From: a virus
DNA length: 34,376 bases
Strand: one strand, 5' to 3'
Virus record (IMG/VR): IMGVR_UViG_3300007516_000063
Span: 1-34,376 of that record
The notes under the pieces are model-generated. The model did no database searches. It was not told where the DNA came from and worked only from the letters and a program-made list of their open reading frames with translations. The position numbers and the translations under genes are program-made. Position 1 is the first letter of the stretch; each line of letters begins with the position of its first letter. Below, in pieces: positions 23,405-30,685 of the stretch.

Positions 23405-23833
23405 GTGACGTTACTAAAAGAAGTTATTCAACCATCCAAAGAGTTTAGTGTAGTTGTAGACGACCTAATAAAAGAGGGTGCGACTATTATTGATTCGGGA
23501 GAGTATGGAACTGCCTTAGAACTTAACAGCAGAGTATTTAAAGTTACAACTGATTCAGAGGAGTTGGAAGATGCACAACAGATTCTACAAATAAAAACAA
23601 AATATTTCGCATATATACACGGCGTTACTGTCTACAGTAGTAACCTAGGAACAATAGAAATGCAACTACTCTACCCCTATACGGGTACCGAAGCTCAAGT
23701 TCCCATAGAAAATATAAAAAAAGAAGCAGAGGAGTTGGGGATATACCCAGACCTAGAAGGCACGGGAGGATCAATTAGAATGCAAAATATAATGCAGGAT
23801 AGTAAGGGTCGAGTAAAGGTAATAGACGTTTAG
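23405..23833 (+). CDS. Minimal protein-kinase-like protein (142 aa)
   Basis: GTG is the only possible start: an in-frame stop lies just upstream and no Met occurs before residue 86. The sequence follows a miniature kinase plan: Gly32-Glu-Tyr-Gly35 loop, strand with Lys46 (Val-Phe-Lys-Val-Thr-Thr-Asp), a helix with Glu53, a hinge-like strand near 84-90, then Asp116, Asn128 (Gln-Asn-Ile-Met) and a terminal Val-Ile-Asp141 where kinases have the DFG Asp. At 142 residues it is about half a normal kinase, so it may be a reduced enzyme or a pseudokinase. Assignment is by pattern only. Confidence 0.5.
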   Translation: MTLLKEVIQPSKEFSVVVDDLIKEGATIIDSGEYGTALELNSRVFKVTTDSEELEDAQQILQIKTKYFAYIHGVTVYSSNLGTIEMQLLYPYTGTEAQVPIENIKKEAEELGIYPDLEGTGGSIRMQNIMQDSKGRVKVIDV

Positions 23834-23860
23834 TATAAAGATACATAAAATAATTGAAAG

Positions 23861-23886
23861 AAAGCTTGTTTATTCAAGCTTTTTTT
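23861..23886 (+). terminator. Intrinsic terminator before the primase gene
   Basis: AAAGCTTG (23861-23868) pairs with CAAGCTTT (23875-23882) around a TTTATT loop, with the T-run to 23886. It separates the upstream genes from the replication genes. Confidence 0.85.
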
Positions 23887-23896
23887 ATTACATTAG
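23866..23896 (+). promoter_or_regulatory. Possible promoter overlapping the terminator
   Basis: TTG (23866-23868) at the end of the left stem arm, a 20-nt spacer and TACATTAG (23889-23896), then GGTTATG. The geometry matches the composite elements at 2722 and 3592 although the bases are less close to consensus. Confidence 0.45.
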
Positions 23897-23900
23897 GGTT

Positions 23901-24821
23901 ATGACCAATACAATACTATTAGGTTTTATTGAGAATATATTAGGAAAGTCATTTAAAAGAGCAAGGGATAACTATGCATTTAACTGTCCTAAATGTAATC
24001 ACGACAAACCTAAATTAGAAGTAAACTTTCATACGAATGAAAAAGGAGAAAACGCTTTTGCTTGCTGGGTATGTGGACTTAAAGGAAAAACAATTAGGTC
24101 CCTACTGAGGCAGATAGAAGTACCCAAAAGTCAAGCATATGAAATACTTAAGTATATTGGGAAGGGAGAAGAAGAGTATTATGCTCCAGATAAGGTAGTA
24201 GATTTACCAAAAGAGTTTCAACCACTATATCAAGCATCCCAAACATCAATTATAGCAAACAAGGTTAGAAAGTACCTATACCGTAGAGGCTTTATAGAAA
24301 GGGACTTCTTAAAATATAATATAGGATATTGTACAAAAGGGGAATACGAAGGAAGGATTATTATACCGTCTTACAACGAAGCAAATCAATTAAATTTTTT
24401 TACAGCTAGAACTTTCGAGAATGCATTCCACAAATACAGGAATCCGGAAATCTCGAAAGATATCGTTGTGTTTGAAAGTACGATAAACTGGAACCAGCCC
24501 GTAATACTGGTTGAGGGAATGTTTGATGCAATGGCAGTTAAGAGGAATGTAATTCCAATACAGGGAAAAACAATATCAAAAGCACTACTGTTAAAACTAG
24601 TAGAAAGTAAAGTTGAAGACATTTACATTGCTTTAGACAAGGATGCTTTTAAGAAGGCATTAGAGTATACAGAACAGTTTTTAAACATGGGTAAAAGGGT
24701 CTACCTTATTAATATGAAAGATAAAGACCCGAGTGAGATGGGATTTGAAAAATTTACCTGTCAGATACAAGAGGCTGAGGAGATGACCTTTGGGAAACTC
24801 TTACAGTATAAACTAAATTAA
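23901..24821 (+). CDS. DNA primase, zinc-finger plus TOPRIM (306 aa)
   Basis: Makes RNA primers at the replication fork. A zinc ribbon is formed by Cys29-x2-Cys32 and Cys55-x2-Cys58. The TOPRIM fold carries Glu205 (Leu-Val-Glu-Gly-Met-Phe-Asp209) and Asp246-Lys-Asp248. Length (306) is near T4 gp61 (342) and shorter than DnaG, with no helicase domain attached. Own terminator/promoter upstream suggests expression at a different time from the tail genes. The nuclease gene begins one base after its stop codon. Confidence 0.9.
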   Translation: MTNTILLGFIENILGKSFKRARDNYAFNCPKCNHDKPKLEVNFHTNEKGENAFACWVCGLKGKTIRSLLRQIEVPKSQAYEILKYIGKGEEEYYAPDKVVDLPKEFQPLYQASQTSIIANKVRKYLYRRGFIERDFLKYNIGYCTKGEYEGRIIIPSYNEANQLNFFTARTFENAFHKYRNPEISKDIVVFESTINWNQPVILVEGMFDAMAVKRNVIPIQGKTISKALLLKLVESKVEDIYIALDKDAFKKALEYTEQFLNMGKRVYLINMKDKDPSEMGFEKFTCQIQEAEEMTFGKLLQYKLN

Positions 24822-24822
24822 T

Positions 24823-25605
24823 ATGATTCAAAAAGGAACAAACGTTTTATCGGAACACGCAAAAAAGAGGTTGGACTTTAAACCGGAACTTAAACAGATT
24901 AACTTTCTAGATCGCCGTGTTTATCAAAGATCAGAAGGGGTTTACTATCCTTCAGTTACCTCAATCCTATCATTCATGCCAAAGGGTAAGTTTTTTGAGA
25001 CCTGGATTAAAGATGTTGGACATAACTCAGACATAATAATGAGGAGAGCTGGGGACGAAGGGACACAGGTACATAATGCAATTGAAGCATTAATAAAAGG
25101 AGAGGAGTTAGACTGGTTAGATGATTATGGTAATGCAAAGTATAATGAACTGGTCTGGTCGATGATAATTAAGTTTAAGAAGTTTTGGGAAGTAACTAAA
25201 CCAAAAACAATATTTACAGAAGAATTTACATTTTCAGACATACACAAGTATGCAGGTACATGTGACTATGTTTGTGAAATTGACGGAGAGACATGGTTAA
25301 TAGATTTCAAAACATCAACAGCTATTCACAAATCTCACGAACTGCAGTTAGCTGCATATGCAAAGTCAATAGAAGAAACAAAAGGAATTAAAATTCAAAG
25401 AACAGCAATATTATGGCTTAAATCATCCAGAAGATCAGAAGGTAAAAAACCTGGAGAGTACTACGGTAAGGGTTGGGAACTAAAAGTAATAGATAGGGTA
25501 GAAGAAAACTTTGAAATGTTTAAGTTAATATATAGGTTATATGAGATGGAAAATCCAACAACAGAACCTATTTTTAATTCATATCCAACATCAATAAAAC
25601 TTTAA
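24823..25605 (+). CDS. RecB-like PD-(D/E)XK nuclease (260 aa)
   Basis: Catalytic core visible as Glu134 in a Glu-Glu-Phe-Thr-Phe strand, Asp148 (Gly-Thr-Cys-Asp-Tyr-Val), Asp161-Phe-Lys163 (Leu-Ile-Asp-Phe-Lys-Thr) and the RecB-type helix with Gln175 and Tyr179 (Leu-Gln-Leu-Ala-Ala-Tyr). N-terminal Tyr-Pro-Ser-Val-Thr-Ser-Ile-Leu is also common in this exonuclease family. Probable role: DNA end processing in replication or recombination. Immediately follows primase, with which it forms an operon. Confidence 0.88.
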   Translation: MIQKGTNVLSEHAKKRLDFKPELKQINFLDRRVYQRSEGVYYPSVTSILSFMPKGKFFETWIKDVGHNSDIIMRRAGDEGTQVHNAIEALIKGEELDWLDDYGNAKYNELVWSMIIKFKKFWEVTKPKTIFTEEFTFSDIHKYAGTCDYVCEIDGETWLIDFKTSTAIHKSHELQLAAYAKSIEETKGIKIQRTAILWLKSSRRSEGKKPGEYYGKGWELKVIDRVEENFEMFKLIYRLYEMENPTTEPIFNSYPTSIKL

Positions 25606-25608
25606 GAC

Positions 25609-25616
25609 TATTTATT
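25609..25616 (+). promoter_or_regulatory. Late-promoter-like motif TATTTATT
   Basis: Lies 3 nt after the nuclease stop and 55 nt before the ATG at 25672, heading the nucleotidyltransferase/polyprotein unit. Confidence 0.5.
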
Positions 25617-25671
25617 AAGAAAAAGTTGTTGATACTAAATATTATTATTATATTTAAAAAAAAGTAACACA

Positions 25672-26583
25672 ATGGGAGGAAACGTATTCGGAAACACAGC
25701 TTCAATTAAAAAGGAAGATATACAACCAACATTAAGAGAATTCTTTAAGCAGTTTAAGCAGATTTTTCCAAAAGTCGAAGCACACTTATCCACTATTAAG
25801 ACTTTGGGGTCCGTGGGAAAGAAGGACATATCTGGCGACATTGATCTAGCTTTATCTGAGAAGTCTCTTAAAGACATTGGTGATTGGGGACTAGATGAAG
25901 AACACATAACAGAACTTTTCAATGGATTTAAGAAGAGAGCTAGAACCTCCACAGACATAATGCTTAGGAAGAGGGCAATTATTGTGGGGATAGTTGAAAA
26001 GATTCAACAAGCAGATAAGGAGATTTTAGCTGATATGAAAGGTTCGGGAACAGGTTCACTATTCTTATTATTTCCACAGTATAATTCTAAAGGAGAAACC
26101 GTAGGAGATAATGTACAGATTGACATAAACATAGGGGATATTGATTGGCTTGTATTCTCTTATCATTCAGCAACATATAAAGGAAACGTAAAAGGATTAC
26201 ATAGGACACAGTTACTTGTATCTCTTTTTTCACATAAAGGATATACATTTTCTCACAATTACGGGATTAAAAATAAAGAAACTCAGGAAATTGTAGCAAA
26301 CAAACCAGAACAGGCAGTAAAACTCTTAAACGATTTATATGGCTTAGACTTAGATGGAGAAAGAGTGGGTGACTATTTTAGTATAACGGAAGCTTTAAGA
26401 CTGTCTTTAAATTATGTAGATTTACATGGAGTTTACGATACGTACCTAAAAATACTAGACAGTACGAGGTGCGACGTACCGGAAGACCTACAACAGTATT
26501 GGATTAATAATAGAGAAAGATTAGGACTAAAAGGAAAGTTTCTTCCTGGAGATTCAAATCTCTACAAATATAAAACAGAATAG
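25672..26583 (+). CDS. DNA polymerase beta-type nucleotidyltransferase-like protein (303 aa)
   Basis: The fold signature is Gly46-Ser47, then Asp56-x-Asp58 (Ser-Gly-Asp-Ile-Asp-Leu-Ala) and a third acidic strand with Asp151 (Gln-Ile-Asp-Ile-Asn). Enzymes of this superfamily transfer nucleotides to proteins, RNA or small molecules. The remainder is helical; no other known domain. The stop abuts the ATG of the next gene, whose N-terminal domain has the same motif set, so the pair may be ancient duplicates. Substrate unknown; a modifying enzyme carried in the virion, like T4 Alt in principle, is possible. Confidence 0.7.
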   Translation: MGGNVFGNTASIKKEDIQPTLREFFKQFKQIFPKVEAHLSTIKTLGSVGKKDISGDIDLALSEKSLKDIGDWGLDEEHITELFNGFKKRARTSTDIMLRKRAIIVGIVEKIQQADKEILADMKGSGTGSLFLLFPQYNSKGETVGDNVQIDINIGDIDWLVFSYHSATYKGNVKGLHRTQLLVSLFSHKGYTFSHNYGIKNKETQEIVANKPEQAVKLLNDLYGLDLDGERVGDYFSITEALRLSLNYVDLHGVYDTYLKILDSTRCDVPEDLQQYWINNRERLGLKGKFLPGDSNLYKYKTE

Positions 26584-29322
26584 ATGAGCGGTGTAGCAGG
26601 TGGTAATAGAATAGAAAAACAAGATGTTAGAAATACCTTTAATAGGTATGTGGAAGAAGTATTGTCAACCATCCCCGGGTTTAAAAAAGCTACCTTGTCT
26701 GGTTCAACAAAAAACCTGTCAAAACCGGACTACGGAGATTTAGACTTGGTAATCTGGTTTGAAGGTAACGATAAGAGAGAGGTAAAGCAAAGAATTATTA
26801 CTAAAATAAGCTCCTTACCGCAAGATGTAATTGTCCCGTTTAAATCAGAAAAGAATTTAGGGAAGAGACATTATAACTCAGGGGAACTAATATCAATTCT
26901 TTACCCAGTAGTGGGAAAGGAAAATGAATTTATTCAGATAGACAACATTGTAGCACTATCAGAGGAAGAGTATACGTTTAAGGAATCTTTTCTAGATCTA
27001 CCAGCTGAAAAGCAAGGGCTATTAATAGGGCTTGCAAAAGTAATACTACTGGAAGAAGAGCCCAGAGAGGTTTTTAATAGAATGGGTATTACGGGTTTGC
27101 CAAAAATTAAAAAAGGGGAAGAATTAGAATTTAATCTATCATCTGTAAAACTGACCTTAAGAAAAGTAAAACTCGATAACTTTAAAGAAGTATCAAGAGA
27201 GGAGATTTGGGCTACGGCAAACTGGGGACTTATTAAAATATTGTTTAGAAAGTACAATATAGACGGTTCTTTTGAAGATATGTTAGACAGTGTTTCAAGG
27301 AATCTACAAAACTCAAGATCAAAAAAGAGAGTAGTAGGAGTCTTTAAATCAATGATAACGGTTAAGTCTGGAGAGGTTGGAACACCAAAGGGAACAAATA
27401 AAGAGTCGGCATTGGAGAAAGTATCACAGACACTCGCAGAAGCTTTAGAAGATCAACAAAAAGTAGTTGCCCTGTATGCAGGAGGATTTAAGCCCCCACA
27501 TAAGGCTCACTTTGAAAATGCAAAAATACTATCTGAACAAGCAGATGAACTTATTATTTTTGTAGGTCCAAAAGTTAGAGAAGGTGTAAAAATAACAGCT
27601 GAACAGTCAAAAGCTGTTTGGGAAATATATGCCGAGTACATTGTAACCCCCACTACAGTGAAGATAAGTGCTATCACACCTATCCGAGATGTCTACGAAT
27701 GGGCTGAAGATAATGTAGATATCGTCGATAAGATAATAACAGGTACTATGCCTGATGAAAAAAATAAATTTAGTTATTTTAACAAAAATAAAGAGAAGTA
27801 CGGAAAAGTGGAGATTATAGAACTACCAGTAATAGTGTCAAAAGAGGACGATAAATTCTCAGCAACAGAAATTAGAAAGTCAAAAGAATATATGATTTCA
27901 GGTAAATGGATTCCAACAGTACTATCCAAAGAAGATAAGCAAAAAGTGATTAACATAGTAACACCAAAGGAAGAGCTTTCAATTGAAGGTAGAATGTTAG
28001 AAACAATTGATACTGTACTTGAAAATATAATCAATAAAAAAGAACAGCCGGAACAGAGGTTAGACGAACTAACACCAATAGCATCAACATCAATAATTCC
28101 TTCATCAGAAAGGGAGGAACTAATAGTATTTTACAATGACCTTAAAAAAACAGTAGATACGGAAAAGTATAATCTAGAATTTCAACAGGACAGAATACTG
28201 ATAAGAATAAAGAGACCTGATGAAATAGGTTCAGACTATACACCTTACCAAACAAGAATAGTTGAAGATGTTGAAGAGGGAGAAGCGGATTTTAATTATC
28301 TTCCATATCTTGCATCAATATTGGAGTATATGGTGGAACAGGGGGCAAATATAATGCCTCTACCCGATATAAAAATAAAGAAAGATCCTGAACAGTTAGA
28401 CAGCTTTTTTGGTAAAACAGCATATTATGACCCAAACAGTCAAGAACTCGTACTCTACGTTTTAGATAGGTTACCGAAAGATGTTTGTAGGTCTTTTTGC
28501 CACGAAATGATACACCACATACAGACTATAGAGGGAAGATTGGGGAAAATAACAACAGATAATACAACGGAGGATGATCATCTTCAAAAAATAGAAGACG
28601 AAGCATACCTAATGGGCAATAGGTATTTTAGGAATTGGGAAGATACAGTAAAAAATCAAGACAGTAAAAAGGAAACGTTAATGGAAGGGAGGTACGATGC
28701 AATATCTAACAGAGTTTCTTCACTAGTTTTTCGTGCATGGAAAAAACAGATTGAAGAGGGAGAAGAAGTAGCAACTATCGTAGAAGTAGGTATAGAAGCT
28801 GAGTTCGGAACCTTTACTGTAGAAGCTACATTATTTACAGAAGCCGGTACAGGTAACATGGTAGTACTTGGAACCACAGGTGCCGGGTATAAAAAAGATG
28901 AAGATTTTATCGTTATAGAAATGGAAATAGATCCAACACTTTTTCCTAACCACTGGGAAGAATTATCAATGACACTAAAGGACATTATAAGACATGAAAT
29001 AGAACACCTAACCCAGACTATAGGGAGAGGAGTATCCGTCGCTTCAAAGGGAATGGCGGACCAACAGGAAGAAAGGGATTCAGCAAACCGGAGAGCAAGG
29101 AAAGGAAGTAGAAAGGGGAAAGCAGATTACCTAGTACTTGATAAGGAGGTAGATGCAAATATACAGGGACTTCTTTTTAGGGCTAAAAAACAAAAAGTAC
29201 CTTTTGCTCAAGTAGTAAATAAATATCTAGATTTAGTAGGCCTAACACCAAAAGGGAAACAAGAAGTATTAACAGTATGGCGAAAGAGATTACCAGCATT
29301 GGGAATCAAACGGCCTTTATAG
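26584..29322 (+). CDS. Multi-enzyme protein: nucleotidyltransferase, cytidylyltransferase and two HExxH metalloprotease domains (912 aa)
   Basis: Domains in order: (1) about 10-240, nucleotidyltransferase-like, Gly40-Ser41, Asp52-x-Asp54, Asp120; (2) about 293-450, cytidylyltransferase-like, Tyr-Ala-Gly-Gly-Phe-Lys-Pro-Pro-His306-x2-His309, later Ser-Ala-Thr-Glu-Ile-Arg; (3) about 500-690, HExxH peptidase with His640-Glu641-x2-His644 and Glu671-x2-Ala674; (4) about 702-912, second HExxH peptidase with His804-Glu805-x2-His808 and Glu855-x2-Ala858. Linkers are polar; Leu284-Ala-Glu286/Ala287 and Leu699-Met-Glu701/Gly702 at domain joints resemble gp21 prohead protease sites. No signal peptide. 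It could be a virion-packaged polyprotein; whether it is cut is unknown. ATG directly follows the previous stop. Confidence 0.75.
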   Translation: MSGVAGGNRIEKQDVRNTFNRYVEEVLSTIPGFKKATLSGSTKNLSKPDYGDLDLVIWFEGNDKREVKQRIITKISSLPQDVIVPFKSEKNLGKRHYNSGELISILYPVVGKENEFIQIDNIVALSEEEYTFKESFLDLPAEKQGLLIGLAKVILLEEEPREVFNRMGITGLPKIKKGEELEFNLSSVKLTLRKVKLDNFKEVSREEIWATANWGLIKILFRKYNIDGSFEDMLDSVSRNLQNSRSKKRVVGVFKSMITVKSGEVGTPKGTNKESALEKVSQTLAEALEDQQKVVALYAGGFKPPHKAHFENAKILSEQADELIIFVGPKVREGVKITAEQSKAVWEIYAEYIVTPTTVKISAITPIRDVYEWAEDNVDIVDKIITGTMPDEKNKFSYFNKNKEKYGKVEIIELPVIVSKEDDKFSATEIRKSKEYMISGKWIPTVLSKEDKQKVINIVTPKEELSIEGRMLETIDTVLENIINKKEQPEQRLDELTPIASTSIIPSSEREELIVFYNDLKKTVDTEKYNLEFQQDRILIRIKRPDEIGSDYTPYQTRIVEDVEEGEADFNYLPYLASILEYMVEQGANIMPLPDIKIKKDPEQLDSFFGKTAYYDPNSQELVLYVLDRLPKDVCRSFCHEMIHHIQTIEGRLGKITTDNTTEDDHLQKIEDEAYLMGNRYFRNWEDTVKNQDSKKETLMEGRYDAISNRVSSLVFRAWKKQIEEGEEVATIVEVGIEAEFGTFTVEATLFTEAGTGNMVVLGTTGAGYKKDEDFIVIEMEIDPTLFPNHWEELSMTLKDIIRHEIEHLTQTIGRGVSVASKGMADQQEERDSANRRARKGSRKGKADYLVLDKEVDANIQGLLFRAKKQKVPFAQVVNKYLDLVGLTPKGKQEVLTVWRKRLPALGIKRPL

Positions 29323-29335
29323 TTTATAAAAAGTT

Positions 29336-29911
29336 ATGATAAAAAGTTTAGTAGAACTATTATTAACAGAAGAAGATTTTACACCAAAATATACACTGTA
29401 CTGTGATATGGACGGTGTACTTACGAACTTCGAAGCAAGATTTTTAGAGATGCTTGCCAAAGAAGGTAAAAAGTACTATACGAAGGTAGAGTTAGAAAAT
29501 ATAACAAGACCAAAGCACTTTGAAGCAAGATTTGGTAAAGAAGAGCTTGCAAAATTTGTAGAACAATACGGAGAAGATTTTTGGACAGGGATGCCGTGGA
29601 TGTCAAACGGAAAACAACTATGGGACTCTATAGCACCTTATCAACCGAAAATACTGTCTTCTCCCTTTGATAATAATTCTTCAAGATTAGGAAAAAGAAT
29701 GTGGGTAAGACAGAACCTATCCCCCTCTCCTTCAGAAATAATCTTTAGAAAATCTGAAGAGAAGCAGGAGTTTTCAAATAGTACAAGTATCCTAATAGAT
29801 GATAAGCCATCTAACATTTTAGAGTGGAGAGCAAAAGGAGGAATAGCATTAGAGTGTAAAGACGGGGAAGTACATTCAATCATAGAGCAATTAAAAAAAT
29901 ACTACGTATAA
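29336..29911 (+). CDS. HAD-superfamily phosphatase, 5'-nucleotidase-like (191 aa)
   Basis: HAD motifs: Asp24-Met-Asp26-Gly-Val (nucleophile and acid/base), Leu-Ser-Ser-Pro (about 104-107), a Lys in Glu-Glu-Lys-Gln (about 141-144) and Ile-Asp-Asp-Lys-Pro-Ser-Asn (about 157-164). The layout resembles 5'-deoxynucleotidases. An extra N-terminal segment (Leu-Val-Glu-Leu-Leu-Leu-Thr-Glu, residues 5-12) precedes the fold and ends in Leu-x-Glu, like other candidate capsid-targeting tags here. Leader AAAAAGTTATG; 13 nt after the 912-residue protein. Substrate unproven. Confidence 0.82.
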   Translation: MIKSLVELLLTEEDFTPKYTLYCDMDGVLTNFEARFLEMLAKEGKKYYTKVELENITRPKHFEARFGKEELAKFVEQYGEDFWTGMPWMSNGKQLWDSIAPYQPKILSSPFDNNSSRLGKRMWVRQNLSPSPSEIIFRKSEEKQEFSNSTSILIDDKPSNILEWRAKGGIALECKDGEVHSIIEQLKKYYV

Positions 29912-29912
29912 T

Positions 29913-30497
29913 ATGGCACAGGAGAGTTTACTAATCAAGGACTTTAAGTCGAGAGATGTTGCAAGGGCAAGGAACCTTATTTCAAAAAACTTTCAAGGCA
30001 AGACAGTAGAAGGTATTGGCTATCAAAAATCTCATACGGCCCGTAAGGAAGGGGAGATTTGGGAAGAAAGTGGGAGAAGCTGGACCATTAAAAACGGACT
30101 TAGACAGAATATTACAAAATTGGATTTAGCTAAAAGTGCATTACGAATACCATTAAGGTGTCCAAAATGTAGTGGACCAATGAAACACTGGATGGCTAAG
30201 AAGATGTACGGTATACATGGATTTTGTTTTGATCCCTGTACAGTGGAGTACGAAGCTGAATTAAGGAAATCAGGTTTGTACGAAGCATATGAAAGTTCTA
30301 TGATTAGGGGTGGACTTAAGGCATTCCTAAAAGATGTTGAAGATTATATTCTAGAAAGCATGAATACTGCAAATACTTTCGTAACGGAACAGGGAGATGT
30401 AGAGGACTGGAATAACAACAACAGTAAGGTTAGAGCAGATATGACAGTAAAGCTCCAAGAGTTTCTACTACACGCTAAAAGACATTTACAGGACTAG
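29913..30497 (+). CDS. Zinc-ribbon protein (194 aa), unknown
   Basis: Cys83-x2-Cys86 and Cys105-x3-Cys109 with an intervening basic, aromatic loop form a zinc ribbon. The N-terminal 80 residues are basic with a Lys-Asn-Gly-Leu-Arg-Gln stretch, and the C-terminal 85 residues are helical and acidic with a Trp near 168. It resembles conserved hypothetical proteins of marine T4-like phages from memory; no function is known to me. The gene starts one base after the phosphatase stop, so they share an operon. Confidence 0.7.
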   Translation: MAQESLLIKDFKSRDVARARNLISKNFQGKTVEGIGYQKSHTARKEGEIWEESGRSWTIKNGLRQNITKLDLAKSALRIPLRCPKCSGPMKHWMAKKMYGIHGFCFDPCTVEYEAELRKSGLYEAYESSMIRGGLKAFLKDVEDYILESMNTANTFVTEQGDVEDWNNNNSKVRADMTVKLQEFLLHAKRHLQD

Positions 30498-30500
30498 ACA

Positions 30501-30508
30501 TATTTATA
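30501..30508 (+). promoter_or_regulatory. Late-promoter-like motif TATTTATA
   Basis: Intergenic, 3 nt after a stop codon and 10 nt before the ATG at 30519. Confidence 0.5.
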
Positions 30509-30518
30509 TAAAAACTAG

Positions 30519-30635
30519 ATGGCAAAAGTAATAAAACCACAGAAATCAAGACCGGGAGTTCATTCAAAATCAAAAACATCAACCCTAGTAACCTCAAAAA
30601 ACTATAAAAAACTCTATAAAGGGCAGGGTAAGTAG
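30519..30635 (+). CDS. Small very basic protein (38 aa)
   Basis: A 38-codon frame between two TATTTAT(A/T) motifs. The product is highly basic (about 12 Lys/Arg plus His) with a Ser-Arg-Pro-Gly-Val-His-Ser-Lys-Ser-Lys-Thr-Ser segment and an aromatic Tyr-Lys-Lys-Leu-Tyr-Lys-Gly ending. Such compact basic peptides may bind DNA or RNA, be packaged, or be ribosomal-protein-like. Its short length makes chance possible, but composition, spacing and flanking motifs favour a real gene. Confidence 0.6.
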   Translation: MAKVIKPQKSRPGVHSKSKTSTLVTSKNYKKLYKGQGK

Positions 30636-30646
30636 GAAAAGGTAAC

Positions 30647-30658
30647 TATTTATTTATA
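30647..30658 (+). promoter_or_regulatory. Late-promoter-like motif, overlapping double copy
   Basis: TATTTATT (30647-30654) and TATTTATA (30651-30658) overlap by four bases, 27 nt before the ATG at 30686. Confidence 0.5.
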
Positions 30659-30685
30659 GAACAATATACACATAGAACATTACAT

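Noticed and set aside
28656-28985. Minus-strand frame inside the 912-residue gene
   Set aside because: Shadow of the second HExxH domain; Ser/Val-rich with no motif.
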